Positions 55,441 to 63,229 of a stretch of 64,000 nucleotides of DNA are shown here, one piece after another (within the stretch, counting starts at the first letter, position 1; each line of letters starts with the position of its first letter). Both the position numbers and the translations under genes were made by a program. A model generated the notes under the pieces. The model had not been told where the DNA came from and did no database searches. It was given only the letters and a program-made list of their open reading frames with translations. This stretch comes from Thalassospira profundimaris. GTDB taxonomy: Bacteria > Pseudomonadota > Alphaproteobacteria > Rhodospirillales > Thalassospiraceae. The stretch is from the NCBI RefSeq assembly GCF_003326795.1, contig NZ_JPWI01000012.1:1-64000 (forward strand). The letters run 5' to 3'.

Positions 55441-56073
55441 ATGAGCACCGATCCGATCAGCTTTCTGTTTGATGGCGACGCGAATGCCAAGCTGACCATC
55501 GTGCTGGCGCATGGGGCCGGGGCACCGATGGACAGTCCGTTCATGAATGAAATGGCGGTGGCACTGACCAAAGGCGGTTTGCGGGTTGCGCGGTTTGAGT
55601 TTCCCTATATGGCCAAGCGCAGGCTGGATGGCAAAAAGCGCGGGCCGGATCGGGCGCCGGTTTTGATCCCGTTTCTGGGCGAGGTCGTTTCACAGCTTGG
55701 CGGGCCGGAAATGCTGATCCTTGGGGGTAAATCCATGGGCGGGCGGATGGCCAGCATGGTCGCCGATGATCTTGGTGTGGCGGGGCTTGTATGCCTTGGA
55801 TATCCGTTCCATCCGCCGGGAAAACCTGACAACCTGCGCACCGAGCATTTGGCAAAACTTGTGACACCGACCCTGATTTGTCATGGCACGCGCGACCCGT
55901 TCGGCTCGCCTGACGAGGTGGCGGGCTATGAGCTTTCAGATGCTATCAGGCTGCATTGGGTCGAAGATGGCGAACATGATTTCAAGCCGCGCAAAAGTTC
56001 CGGGCGAACCCAAAGCCAGAATATTTCCGATGCGGCCAGCGCAATATCGGACTTTGCCATAACGCTGATCTGA
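55441..56073 (+). CDS. KANL3/Tex30-type alpha/beta hydrolase
   Basis: 210 residues. Motifs: LTIVLAHGAGAPMDSPFM, nucleophile Ser in LGGKSMGGRMAS, Asp in GTRDPFGSPDE and His in VEDGEHDFKPRK make a full triad. This compact hydrolase family is common in proteobacteria and has no settled substrate. ATG 55441 gives the standard N-terminus; the frame runs upstream to 55315 without conserved sequence. Confidence 0.88.
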   Translation: MSTDPISFLFDGDANAKLTIVLAHGAGAPMDSPFMNEMAVALTKGGLRVARFEFPYMAKRRLDGKKRGPDRAPVLIPFLGEVVSQLGGPEMLILGGKSMGGRMASMVADDLGVAGLVCLGYPFHPPGKPDNLRTEHLAKLVTPTLICHGTRDPFGSPDEVAGYELSDAIRLHWVEDGEHDFKPRKSSGRTQSQNISDAASAISDFAITLI

Positions 56074-56075
56074 TG

Positions 56076-56102
56076 AAAACAGCCCGCCAGATGGCGGGCT
56101 GT
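56076..56102 (-). terminator. Terminator of the VOC gene
   Basis: ACAGCCCGCC (56079-56088) / GGCGGGCTGT (56093-56102). The A-run on its left gives T-tail on the minus strand, so it serves the VOC gene that stops at 56149. Confidence 0.8.
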
Positions 56103-56148
56103 CGCTTTCATGCAGGGGTGATTGGGTTTGATATCCGGCGCGAGGAGG

Positions 56149-56586
56149 TCAGGCGATAACAGCCTGTGCATCATCAAGGAAATGCTGGGCATATTCCGGG
56201 GCAATCTGACCGGTTTGGCTTGCGACATCGATGCGCACGCCATTCGGGTCAAGCAGGGCAAAATGGCGCTGTCCCCACGGTTCATCACGGACTTCAAGGG
56301 CGAAGTCGAAACCGGCATCGCGTAATTCGTCTGCCGCCAGCCCGGCATCCTCAACCTCAAGGCAAAGAACGCTGCCTTCGCCAAGGGTGGCGGCGTGGAA
56401 AATGGCGGGCTGGGTTTCGTGACCCGGTTTCATCAAGCCAAGCTGGACGGATGGGAAATCTGCCCAGACAAGCTGGCAATACCAGTCACCATCAAAGACG
56501 GGGGTAAAGCCGAGCTTCTTATAGAAGGCGCGGCTTTGAGTGAATTTGTCGGTGATGATGATTGGATAGGAATTGGTGACTTTCAT
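56149..56586 (-). CDS. VOC (glyoxalase/bleomycin resistance) superfamily protein
   Basis: 145 residues, one pair of beta-alpha-beta-beta-beta units: SYPIIITDKFTQSRAFYKKLGFTPVFDGDWYCQL, then GSVLCLEVEDAGLAADELRDAGFDF and ALLDPNGVRIDVASQTG. Clear AGGAG precedes the ATG. Divergent from a YafY-type regulator with a perfect palindrome between them. Specific activity unknown. Confidence 0.9.
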   Translation of the reverse strand: MKVTNSYPIIITDKFTQSRAFYKKLGFTPVFDGDWYCQLVWADFPSVQLGLMKPGHETQPAIFHAATLGEGSVLCLEVEDAGLAADELRDAGFDFALEVRDEPWGQRHFALLDPNGVRIDVASQTGQIAPEYAQHFLDDAQAVIA

Positions 56587-56646
56587 TGTCTTTCTCCTGA
56601 CATTGGCGTTTGGGTCCTGTCCCGATTTCGCAATAATTACACATCC

Positions 56647-56670
56647 CTCCTGACAGGAGCCTGTCAGGAG
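56647..56670. promoter_or_regulatory. Candidate operator between VOC gene and YafY-type regulator
   Basis: Perfect 11-base arms CTCCTGACAGG (56647-56657) and CCTGTCAGGAG (56660-56670) separated by AG. Located 42 bases upstream of the regulator ATG and 61 upstream of the VOC ATG. Confidence 0.75.
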
Positions 56671-56711
56671 CGGTATGATAATTTTCAGGGCAGGATGACG
56701 AAGGAGTGATC

Positions 56712-57416
56712 ATGAGAAGGGCCGACAGACTATTTCGCCTTGTCCAAATCTTGCGCCGCCGGAAACTGTGCCGGGCATGTGACTTGGCCGAGGAACTGGA
56801 AGTTTCCGAACGTACCATTTACCGCGATATCCGCGACCTTGCTGCGTCAGGTGTTCCTGTCGAGGGCGAGGCGGGCGTTGGTTACATCCTGCGTGATGGA
56901 TATGACCTGCCACCCCTGATGTTTGATGCCGACGAGATCGAGGCACTGGTCGTGGCCGCACGCATGGTACAAAGCTGGACCGATCCGCAAATGGCACGGG
57001 CCGCTGGCGATGCGCTGACCAAGATCGAGGCCGTCTTGCCCGAGAAAATGCGCGGGTTGATTGGCGGTGTGCCGATTGCGGTGGCGGAAATTGCGCAGGA
57101 ACCAATCGCGATTTCGATGCCAGACCTCAGACGTGCCATTCGGGAACGTAACCTGATTGATATCGACTATACCGATGCCAAGGGCGATGAAACCAGACGA
57201 CGTGTCTGGCCTTTGGGAATGCTGTTTTTCGGTAGCACATGGTTGCTGGCGTGCTGGTGCGAGTTGCGCGAGGCCTTTCGGGTTTTCCGTGCCGATCGTA
57301 TTCGCGGTATGGAAATTTCCACCAACAAATACCGACCCGTGCCGGGGCGTTCATTGCGGGACTATCTGATTTCCGAGGGCGTCGAGGGGGAGATACTCAA
57401 TGGCATCGGTCGATAA
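56712..57416 (+). CDS. YafY-type HTH/WYL domain transcriptional regulator
   Basis: 234 residues. N-terminal HTH_11 (RRADRLFRLVQILRRRKLCRACDLAEELEVSERTIYRDIRDLAASG) and a WYL domain (LIDIDYTDAKGDETRRRVWPLGMLFFGSTWLLACWCELREAFRVFRADRI) that usually senses a ligand such as single-stranded DNA or nucleotide. ATG 56712 follows AAGGAG at seven bases. It overlaps the TfoX-like gene by 17 bases. Likely controls the divergent VOC gene and itself. Confidence 0.92.
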   Translation: MRRADRLFRLVQILRRRKLCRACDLAEELEVSERTIYRDIRDLAASGVPVEGEAGVGYILRDGYDLPPLMFDADEIEALVVAARMVQSWTDPQMARAAGDALTKIEAVLPEKMRGLIGGVPIAVAEIAQEPIAISMPDLRRAIRERNLIDIDYTDAKGDETRRRVWPLGMLFFGSTWLLACWCELREAFRVFRADRIRGMEISTNKYRPVPGRSLRDYLISEGVEGEILNGIGR

Positions 57417-57789
57417 CGAGTTTGTTCTGACCTTCGCGGAACTTCTGTCCCCGCTGGGAAACATTCGGGCGAAGCGGATGTTTGGCGGCTTCGGGCTTTA
57501 TTGCAACGGCTTGTTCTTTGCGATCATTTTCGATGATGTGGCCTATTTCAAAGGCGATGCGCAAACCAGCGAAACCTATGAAGCCATGGGAATGGAGCCG
57601 TTTCTTGTGCCGTCGGGACGCGCGCACCTGTCCTATTTCGAAGTGCCGGGCGAATGGTTCGATGCCACCGATCAACTCATGAAGTTTGCCCATATGGCTC
57701 TCGGCGCTGCACACAGGGCAGAGGCAGCAAAAGGTGCCAAGACCCGCAACAGGAACCCCGTCAGGCAAAAACAAAAAACCACGGAATAG
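57400..57789 (+). CDS. TfoX N-terminal domain protein
   Basis: 129 residues. TfoX_N signature: LSPLGNIRAKRMFGGFGLYCNGLFFAIIFDDVAYFKGD, followed by SYFEVPGEWF. Full-length TfoX activates competence, but these stand-alone N-terminal proteins have no settled role. Overlaps and follows the YafY regulator, so translated with it. The basic tail (KTRNRNPVRQKQKTTE) may bind nucleic acid. Confidence 0.87.
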   Translation: MASVDNEFVLTFAELLSPLGNIRAKRMFGGFGLYCNGLFFAIIFDDVAYFKGDAQTSETYEAMGMEPFLVPSGRAHLSYFEVPGEWFDATDQLMKFAHMALGAAHRAEAAKGAKTRNRNPVRQKQKTTE

Positions 57790-57955
57790 AAAGGCTGCGC
57801 GAATTTTCCAATTCTGTGCCGGGGCCGGATGTGTCATCGCCAATATGCGTTGAAATTTGTGCGTTTGCAGCGCATGGGCAGATCAGGGTATGTTGTCTAA
57901 TATAAATTGTGTGTAGTATTTCGCTATGACAATGAATGTATTGGGTTCCTGATTC

Positions 57956-59908
57956 GTGGCAGTCGGCAAGTTCTGGCAACATGTTGCCGATATCTTCAAG
58001 ATCCAAACTGAAAAACCGGAGCTGATCCGTGCGCAGGTCCAGGCATTGTCACGCCAAATTCCTGTACTTTACATGCTGTTGCTCGCCAATGCGGTGGCAC
58101 TGGCTTATACGCATTATGGTGATGCACCGGACTGGCTGACGGTCTACGCAGTGATCGTTCTGGGGACTGTGTGCATCGCCCGCGCAATAGCCTGGAGCCG
58201 GGCAAGAGTCGACATTGATGATATCAGTGTATGTCTGGGTCATTTGCGCCGGATAAGGGTGCTTGCTGCGACGGTTTCGGTTCTGTTTACCGCTTGGGCG
58301 ATTACAATGTTCGATTATGGCGATGCCTATCAACAGGGGCATGTCGCCTATTTCATCTCGATCACGGTTGTTGGTTGTATCTTCTGTCTGGTGAACTTTC
58401 CGCCTGCTGCAATGCTTGTCGTGGTGATTGTGCTTGGCACCTTTGTGATGTTCTTCGGATTGAGCGGCAACGAGGTCTATGTCGCGATCGCGGTCAATAT
58501 GGCGCTGGTTTCGGTGATGATCATCCAGATCATTCGAAGCTTCTATGCCAATTTTGCCGGACTCATTGATACCCAGCTTGATCTTGAAGAACAGCATCAG
58601 ACAACAATCGAGCTTTCCCGCCAAAACGAAGCTCTTGCCCTGATTGATCCGTTGACCGGTCTTTCAAACCGACGGGCGTTTTTCACTCATCTTGATGAAA
58701 TGGTCAAAAGGTCGGAGCCAGAGAAGACATTTGCTGTTGCGATGATCGATCTCGACGGGTTCAAGCCGGTCAATGACGTCCATGGACATCCGGCCGGGGA
58801 CGAGCTTTTGATGCAGGCCGGTGAAAGATTGCGGCGGATACTTGGTGAGGATACGCTTCTTGCCAGACTGGGCGGGGACGAGTTTGGTGCCGTTTTGACC
58901 AAACAGGGGGATGCAATCGAGCTGATCGAGCTTGGTCATCATCTTTGTAAGGCACTTAATCAGCCTTTTACGCTGAGTACGATTACAGTTCAGGTCTCTG
59001 CATCCTTGGGTTTTGCGACTTACCCCAATGTTGCACGCAGTTCGAATGGATTGTTCGAGCGCGCCGATTTCGCCCTGTATCACGCCAAGAAGAACTGCCC
59101 GGGTGAACCGGTGTTATTTGCGGCCCATCATGAAACATTGATCCGGCATGATTCCCAGATTGAGCAGGCTTTGCGCAAAGCCGACCTTTCAAAAGAACTT
59201 ACCCTTCATTATCAACCGGTCTTTGATGTGAAGTCGGGTAACGTTGTTTCGGTCGAAGCACTGGCACGTTGGGACAGTGTCCTGATGGGACGGGTGTCGC
59301 CGGGGACATTTTTCCCGGTGGCAGAGAAAACCGGTCAGGTGAACCTTCTGACCAGAGTTCTGTTTGAAAAACTTTTGGCCGATATGATGCACTGGCCGAA
59401 TTCGGTTGCGGTATCTTTTAACCTGTCAGCTCGTGACATTGTTTTGTCTGACACGGTTGAATGGCTGATCGAACAGATCAGAAACCGCAAACTTGACCCG
59501 GCCAGACTGACATTTGAAGTCACCGAAACGGCCTTTCTGCGTGATTTTGCCGCTGCACGGACCAGCATTAGATATTTGCGTGAACATGGTGCGCGTATTG
59601 CCCTTGATGATTTTGGGATCGGCTATTCCAGTTTGCGTTACGTCCATGAGCTGGAATTTGATGTGCTTAAGGTTGATCGCAGCTTTATCACGCCGCTTCC
59701 CGGCAATGAACGCAGCCGCCGGATTGTCAAAACCGTGATCGACATGTGTGCAAATCTTGGGATCGATTGTGTCCTTGAAGGTATCGAAACCGAACATCAA
59801 CGCGACGAGATCACCGTACTTGGTGGCTGTTTGATGCAGGGTTATTTCTTTGCCAGGCCCGCGCCCGAACCATACCTGATGCCTTTATCTGACAGCCTTA
59901 AATCCTGA
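57956..59908 (+). CDS. Membrane GGDEF-EAL cyclic-di-GMP protein
   Basis: 650 residues from a GTG start. Five to six predicted membrane helices (about 36-195), short coiled coil, GGDEF domain with intact GGDEF at 306-310, and EAL domain with EAL at 434-436, then FEVTETAF and ALDDFGIGYSSL with the metal and loop-6 residues intact. The inhibitory I-site RxxD is LGED, so feedback control of diguanylate cyclase is probably lost. Could make or break c-di-GMP; net activity is unknown. Confidence 0.92.
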   Translation: MAVGKFWQHVADIFKIQTEKPELIRAQVQALSRQIPVLYMLLLANAVALAYTHYGDAPDWLTVYAVIVLGTVCIARAIAWSRARVDIDDISVCLGHLRRIRVLAATVSVLFTAWAITMFDYGDAYQQGHVAYFISITVVGCIFCLVNFPPAAMLVVVIVLGTFVMFFGLSGNEVYVAIAVNMALVSVMIIQIIRSFYANFAGLIDTQLDLEEQHQTTIELSRQNEALALIDPLTGLSNRRAFFTHLDEMVKRSEPEKTFAVAMIDLDGFKPVNDVHGHPAGDELLMQAGERLRRILGEDTLLARLGGDEFGAVLTKQGDAIELIELGHHLCKALNQPFTLSTITVQVSASLGFATYPNVARSSNGLFERADFALYHAKKNCPGEPVLFAAHHETLIRHDSQIEQALRKADLSKELTLHYQPVFDVKSGNVVSVEALARWDSVLMGRVSPGTFFPVAEKTGQVNLLTRVLFEKLLADMMHWPNSVAVSFNLSARDIVLSDTVEWLIEQIRNRKLDPARLTFEVTETAFLRDFAAARTSIRYLREHGARIALDDFGIGYSSLRYVHELEFDVLKVDRSFITPLPGNERSRRIVKTVIDMCANLGIDCVLEGIETEHQRDEITVLGGCLMQGYFFARPAPEPYLMPLSDSLKS

Positions 59909-60071
59909 CGGCGCCGATACCGGGCATTTATAAAGATGCCAAACGACTTTTGAGACGACCCGGTTAATCTTCCCGCAACCAGATGGCGTTAATCTGTTTC
60001 ACGCGGGATCTCAAATTTCAGTCAAAACTGACTGCCGATCCCGATTTTTGGCGGGAACGGGGCATCTGGCA

Positions 60072-60683
60072 ATGTCGTCGCAGACACAGGTTTCGCAGTC
60101 ACAGCATATCGCATTTGTAGGCGAGATTGATCTTGCGCCGGAAATTCGTGCGCGATTACGTGACCTGATTGATGGTCTGCCAAGTCAGCCAGCCCGGCTT
60201 CGGGTTCTTGGGCATGTATTGCTTGACCTCGGTCTGGGGGATTTGGCCCTGAATGCGTTTGGGCGGGCTTTGCTGCTTGATGATCTTGACGCATCTACAC
60301 ATCTGGGCCTGACGCGGGTTTATCTTCAAACCGGTCGCCGGGAAACCGGACTGGAACATCTTGAAATTGCGATCAGCCTGCGACCCGATGCGCGAGAATT
60401 GCGGGTTCTTGCCGCCGATCTTCTCGGGTGCCGTGACAAGATGCGGGCACTTGATCAATTGGGGGCGGTTCTTGCAGCGGAACCTGATCATGCCGGTGCG
60501 CGCAAGGGACTGGCAAATCTGGTGCGGACCGTGATTGCCGGGCGTCTGCAATCCAAACGTGACATCGTGATCCGTGAACGTCCCGAGCCAACAGTTGATC
60601 GCACCCAGTTTGTCTGGGGTGAGGCTGAACCGTTTGGCGATCTGATCCAGTCAAGCGTCGGACGGGCGCGCTATCATTCCTGA
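60072..60683 (+). CDS. TPR-containing protein
   Basis: 203 residues. Contains three to four degenerate tetratricopeptide repeats (LRVLGHVLLDLGLGDLALNAFGRALLLDD; LTRVYLQTGRRETGLEHLEIAISLRPD; LDQLGAVLAAEPDHAGARKGLANLV). The C-terminal 50 residues (RLQSKRDIVIRERPEPTVDRTQFVWGE) are not repeats. No signal peptide; probably a cytoplasmic scaffold. ATG 60072 was chosen; an in-frame TTG 60048 adds eight residues. Confidence 0.78.
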   Translation: MSSQTQVSQSQHIAFVGEIDLAPEIRARLRDLIDGLPSQPARLRVLGHVLLDLGLGDLALNAFGRALLLDDLDASTHLGLTRVYLQTGRRETGLEHLEIAISLRPDARELRVLAADLLGCRDKMRALDQLGAVLAAEPDHAGARKGLANLVRTVIAGRLQSKRDIVIRERPEPTVDRTQFVWGEAEPFGDLIQSSVGRARYHS

Positions 60684-60700
60684 AGACCGGTTCGACCTGG

Positions 60701-62764
60701 CTAGATTGCGCAGGGGATCGGTGTTGATTGCAGGGACACAATCGTAAAATCATCTGAAAGTTTGGCCGGGGCGCGATCCATGAACTGATCGGCAATCTGG
60801 GCTGCCAGATCAATTTCCTTGCGGTTTTCGATGATGGTTTCACGCAGCATTGTAAGCAACTTGTCCTCGCTAAGGAACTGCCCATCATCAAGTGTGGTTT
60901 CAATCAGCGCATCGCTATAAAGCAGCAGGAAGCTGGCGGCCGTAAAGCTGACTTCTCGCGTTTCATAGCGTGCATCACGAATGACACCCAGTGGAACACC
61001 CGACCCGTCAAGATAGCGCGCTTGCCCTGTGAGGCTGTTGCCAAGGATCGGTGACGTACAGGCAGCACTGGCATAGGTGAACTTGCCCCGAACCCGGTCA
61101 ATGACCCCGTATAGCATGGTGGCATATTGCCCGACGGGCAAAAGGCCCTTGAGATGGCGGTTAAGGTTTTCAAGATAGTCACCGGGTTCACGGTCGCGAA
61201 GCTGATCGGACCAGATCAGGGAGTGCAGACGGAAAGTGTTCAATGCTGCACCCAGGCCATGACCGGCAAAGTCAACAATGTAAACACCGAGCCGATGTTC
61301 ATCAATTGGCACCAGTCCCCACATGTCACCGCCCAGCTCGGATGACATCTGGAAGGTGGCGCTGATCCGTAATCCGTAATCAAGTCCGGTGCCGCGATAG
61401 TTTTCAGGCGCCGGGTTGAGGTTTTCCTGCATGTCGCGGGCAAGGGTCAGTTCGGACCGGGTTCTTTCCTGATATGCCTGAAGCTGTTTGACCAGCAGGC
61501 GGTTTTCAAGGTGAATGCGGGTACGTGCAATCAGTTCCGCCTTGTTGAGCGGTTTAAGGATCAGGTCGGTCGCGCCATCATCGAAAATCCGTGTGCGGCC
61601 CTCATTTTCCTCAAGCGCTGTCTGGGCGATGATCGGGGTTTCGGCAAAATCCGGATTGGCACGCAGCGCCTTGCAGACACCATAACCATCGAGTTTCGGC
61701 ATGATGATGTCGAGAATGATCAGATCGGGATTGTGTTTCCGGACCTGTGCGATGGCATCCTCACCGTCCTTGGCAAATGCAAGGTTGGTAAAGCCTTCTG
61801 CACGCAGGTAGGACGCGATGATTTCGCGTGACAGCAATGTGTCATCGGCAATCAGAATGATCGCGTTCTGAGGATTGCGAATATCGACATCGGTTTCGTG
61901 AACCGGCTGGCTTGTCAGTCGGGCATTTGTAGGCGTCGATGAGGACGGGAATTCAGTGCCTTCCTGATCAAATTCAAGTTCTATGCTTCGTCCGTCACGG
62001 GAGAAATTCACCGCATGGCAAAGGCTTCTGATTAATGGTAGTCCTCGTCCGAAGGTCGTTTTGCGCCCTGCCACATTGGTTGGGCAGGAGTCGGCAGGTG
62101 GTGTGAAGCCATTTCCCTGATCGTTGATTGAAATAACGATATGGCCGTTTTTACGCTTGCGTGCGGTCAGCAGTATGGCCCGTCCGCCATGTTTGCCAGA
62201 TGCAAGGCGACGTTTGGTTTCTTCCCCCAGTTCGGTAAAGCTGTCCATCGACAGATGGCCGCTGGTGTCGAGTTCCAGATTGCCGTGAACAAGAGAGTTG
62301 GCAAAGGCTTCCTGCACAGCCATCTCGACTGTCGGGGCGATCTTTTCGCCAATGAGTTCCCGATGGCGTAGTGCGGTTACAAATTTCCGGGCGACGGGCA
62401 GGTAATAGGCGCTTCGCGTCGACAGGCATATGGACAGGGTGTTCTTGTTGCCACCCTGTTGCTTGATCAAAGGGGCAATATCGGCAAGATCTATCTCGCG
62501 GGAACATTCGACAAAGACGTCGCAATTCAGTCTGGTCAGTGCGCCAAGCCATTCGCGGCTGGCGTCAGGGGGGACCAGACAGGCAGAGAAATGATTGCTG
62601 TGGGAAAAATCCTCAGGTGTCTGACCAAATGTATATCTGACAGAGCGGTTTTCGGGCATTTCCCAAATAGCACCGCTGGCGATAAACGCATCCACATCAT
62701 CAAGGGCAAGCGATTGGGCAACGGCGATGGACGGGTTCATGCGGCTTTCTCTGCCAGCGGTCAT
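60701..62764 (-). CDS. HATPase-REC-PP2C partner-switching protein (RsbW/RsbU fusion)
   Basis: 687 residues, three joined modules. About 125-265: anti-sigma-factor-type HATPase with N-box EAFANSLVHGN (N156), G1 NDQGNGF and G2 FGRGLPLI. About 300-420: receiver domain with acidic IADD near 307 and phosphoacceptor D352 in LDIIMPKLDG. About 440-687: SpoIIE PP2C phosphatase with metal aspartates in GGDMWG (D480) and VDFAGHGLGAA (D498). The first 120 residues are unrecognised. It probably phosphorylates and dephosphorylates the STAS protein encoded just upstream, under control of a sensor kinase. Second ATG at 62740 is also possible. Confidence 0.9.
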   Translation of the reverse strand: MTAGRESRMNPSIAVAQSLALDDVDAFIASGAIWEMPENRSVRYTFGQTPEDFSHSNHFSACLVPPDASREWLGALTRLNCDVFVECSREIDLADIAPLIKQQGGNKNTLSICLSTRSAYYLPVARKFVTALRHRELIGEKIAPTVEMAVQEAFANSLVHGNLELDTSGHLSMDSFTELGEETKRRLASGKHGGRAILLTARKRKNGHIVISINDQGNGFTPPADSCPTNVAGRKTTFGRGLPLIRSLCHAVNFSRDGRSIELEFDQEGTEFPSSSTPTNARLTSQPVHETDVDIRNPQNAIILIADDTLLSREIIASYLRAEGFTNLAFAKDGEDAIAQVRKHNPDLIILDIIMPKLDGYGVCKALRANPDFAETPIIAQTALEENEGRTRIFDDGATDLILKPLNKAELIARTRIHLENRLLVKQLQAYQERTRSELTLARDMQENLNPAPENYRGTGLDYGLRISATFQMSSELGGDMWGLVPIDEHRLGVYIVDFAGHGLGAALNTFRLHSLIWSDQLRDREPGDYLENLNRHLKGLLPVGQYATMLYGVIDRVRGKFTYASAACTSPILGNSLTGQARYLDGSGVPLGVIRDARYETREVSFTAASFLLLYSDALIETTLDDGQFLSEDKLLTMLRETIIENRKEIDLAAQIADQFMDRAPAKLSDDFTIVSLQSTPIPCAI

Positions 62765-62767
62765 GGA

Positions 62768-63073
62768 TTAGTTCTCAAGCTTGAACAAGGTATCAAACCG
62801 GGCGACTTCAAGCATGCGTTTGACCTGTCCCTGTGCGCCACGAATGATGACTGTGGTATTGGTCTTTTCGCCTTCGTCTCGGGCGAGAAGCAACATCCCC
62901 AGGCCAGCCGAATCAATGAATTCCACCGCAGCGACATCCAGAACATAGGTGCTTGATCCGTGGGTCCGGATTTCTTCAATCAGTTTGCGAAAACTGGAAT
63001 GGTCACCAAATGTAAAGCGTCCACCAAGTTCGACTGTCGTGGTCCCATTGGCGCATTCTGTCTTGTAGTTCAA
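62768..63073 (-). CDS. STAS-domain anti-sigma-factor antagonist
   Basis: 101 residues, single STAS domain. The phosphorylatable Ser lies in FIDSAGLGMLLLARDEG, the standard pattern of SpoIIAA/RsbV-like antagonists. It starts the minus-strand pair; its stop is three bases before the start of the HATPase-REC-PP2C gene, so the two act together as a partner switch. Divergent from a sigma-54 response regulator. Confidence 0.93.
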   Translation of the reverse strand: MNYKTECANGTTTVELGGRFTFGDHSSFRKLIEEIRTHGSSTYVLDVAAVEFIDSAGLGMLLLARDEGEKTNTTVIIRGAQGQVKRMLEVARFDTLFKLEN

Positions 63074-63229
63074 AATTGATACTCCTGGCAGCGGGTAACG
63101 TCGTAAAAACTATACCTTTTTTAACCTAAGTCTGATTGTGTATGCTTTAGGATGCCACTGCAAGAATGTTAGACGTTGTGACGGGCACGGCGCTATCAGT
63201 ATGCTGGGCTATAGTGGCTATATCGGGAC

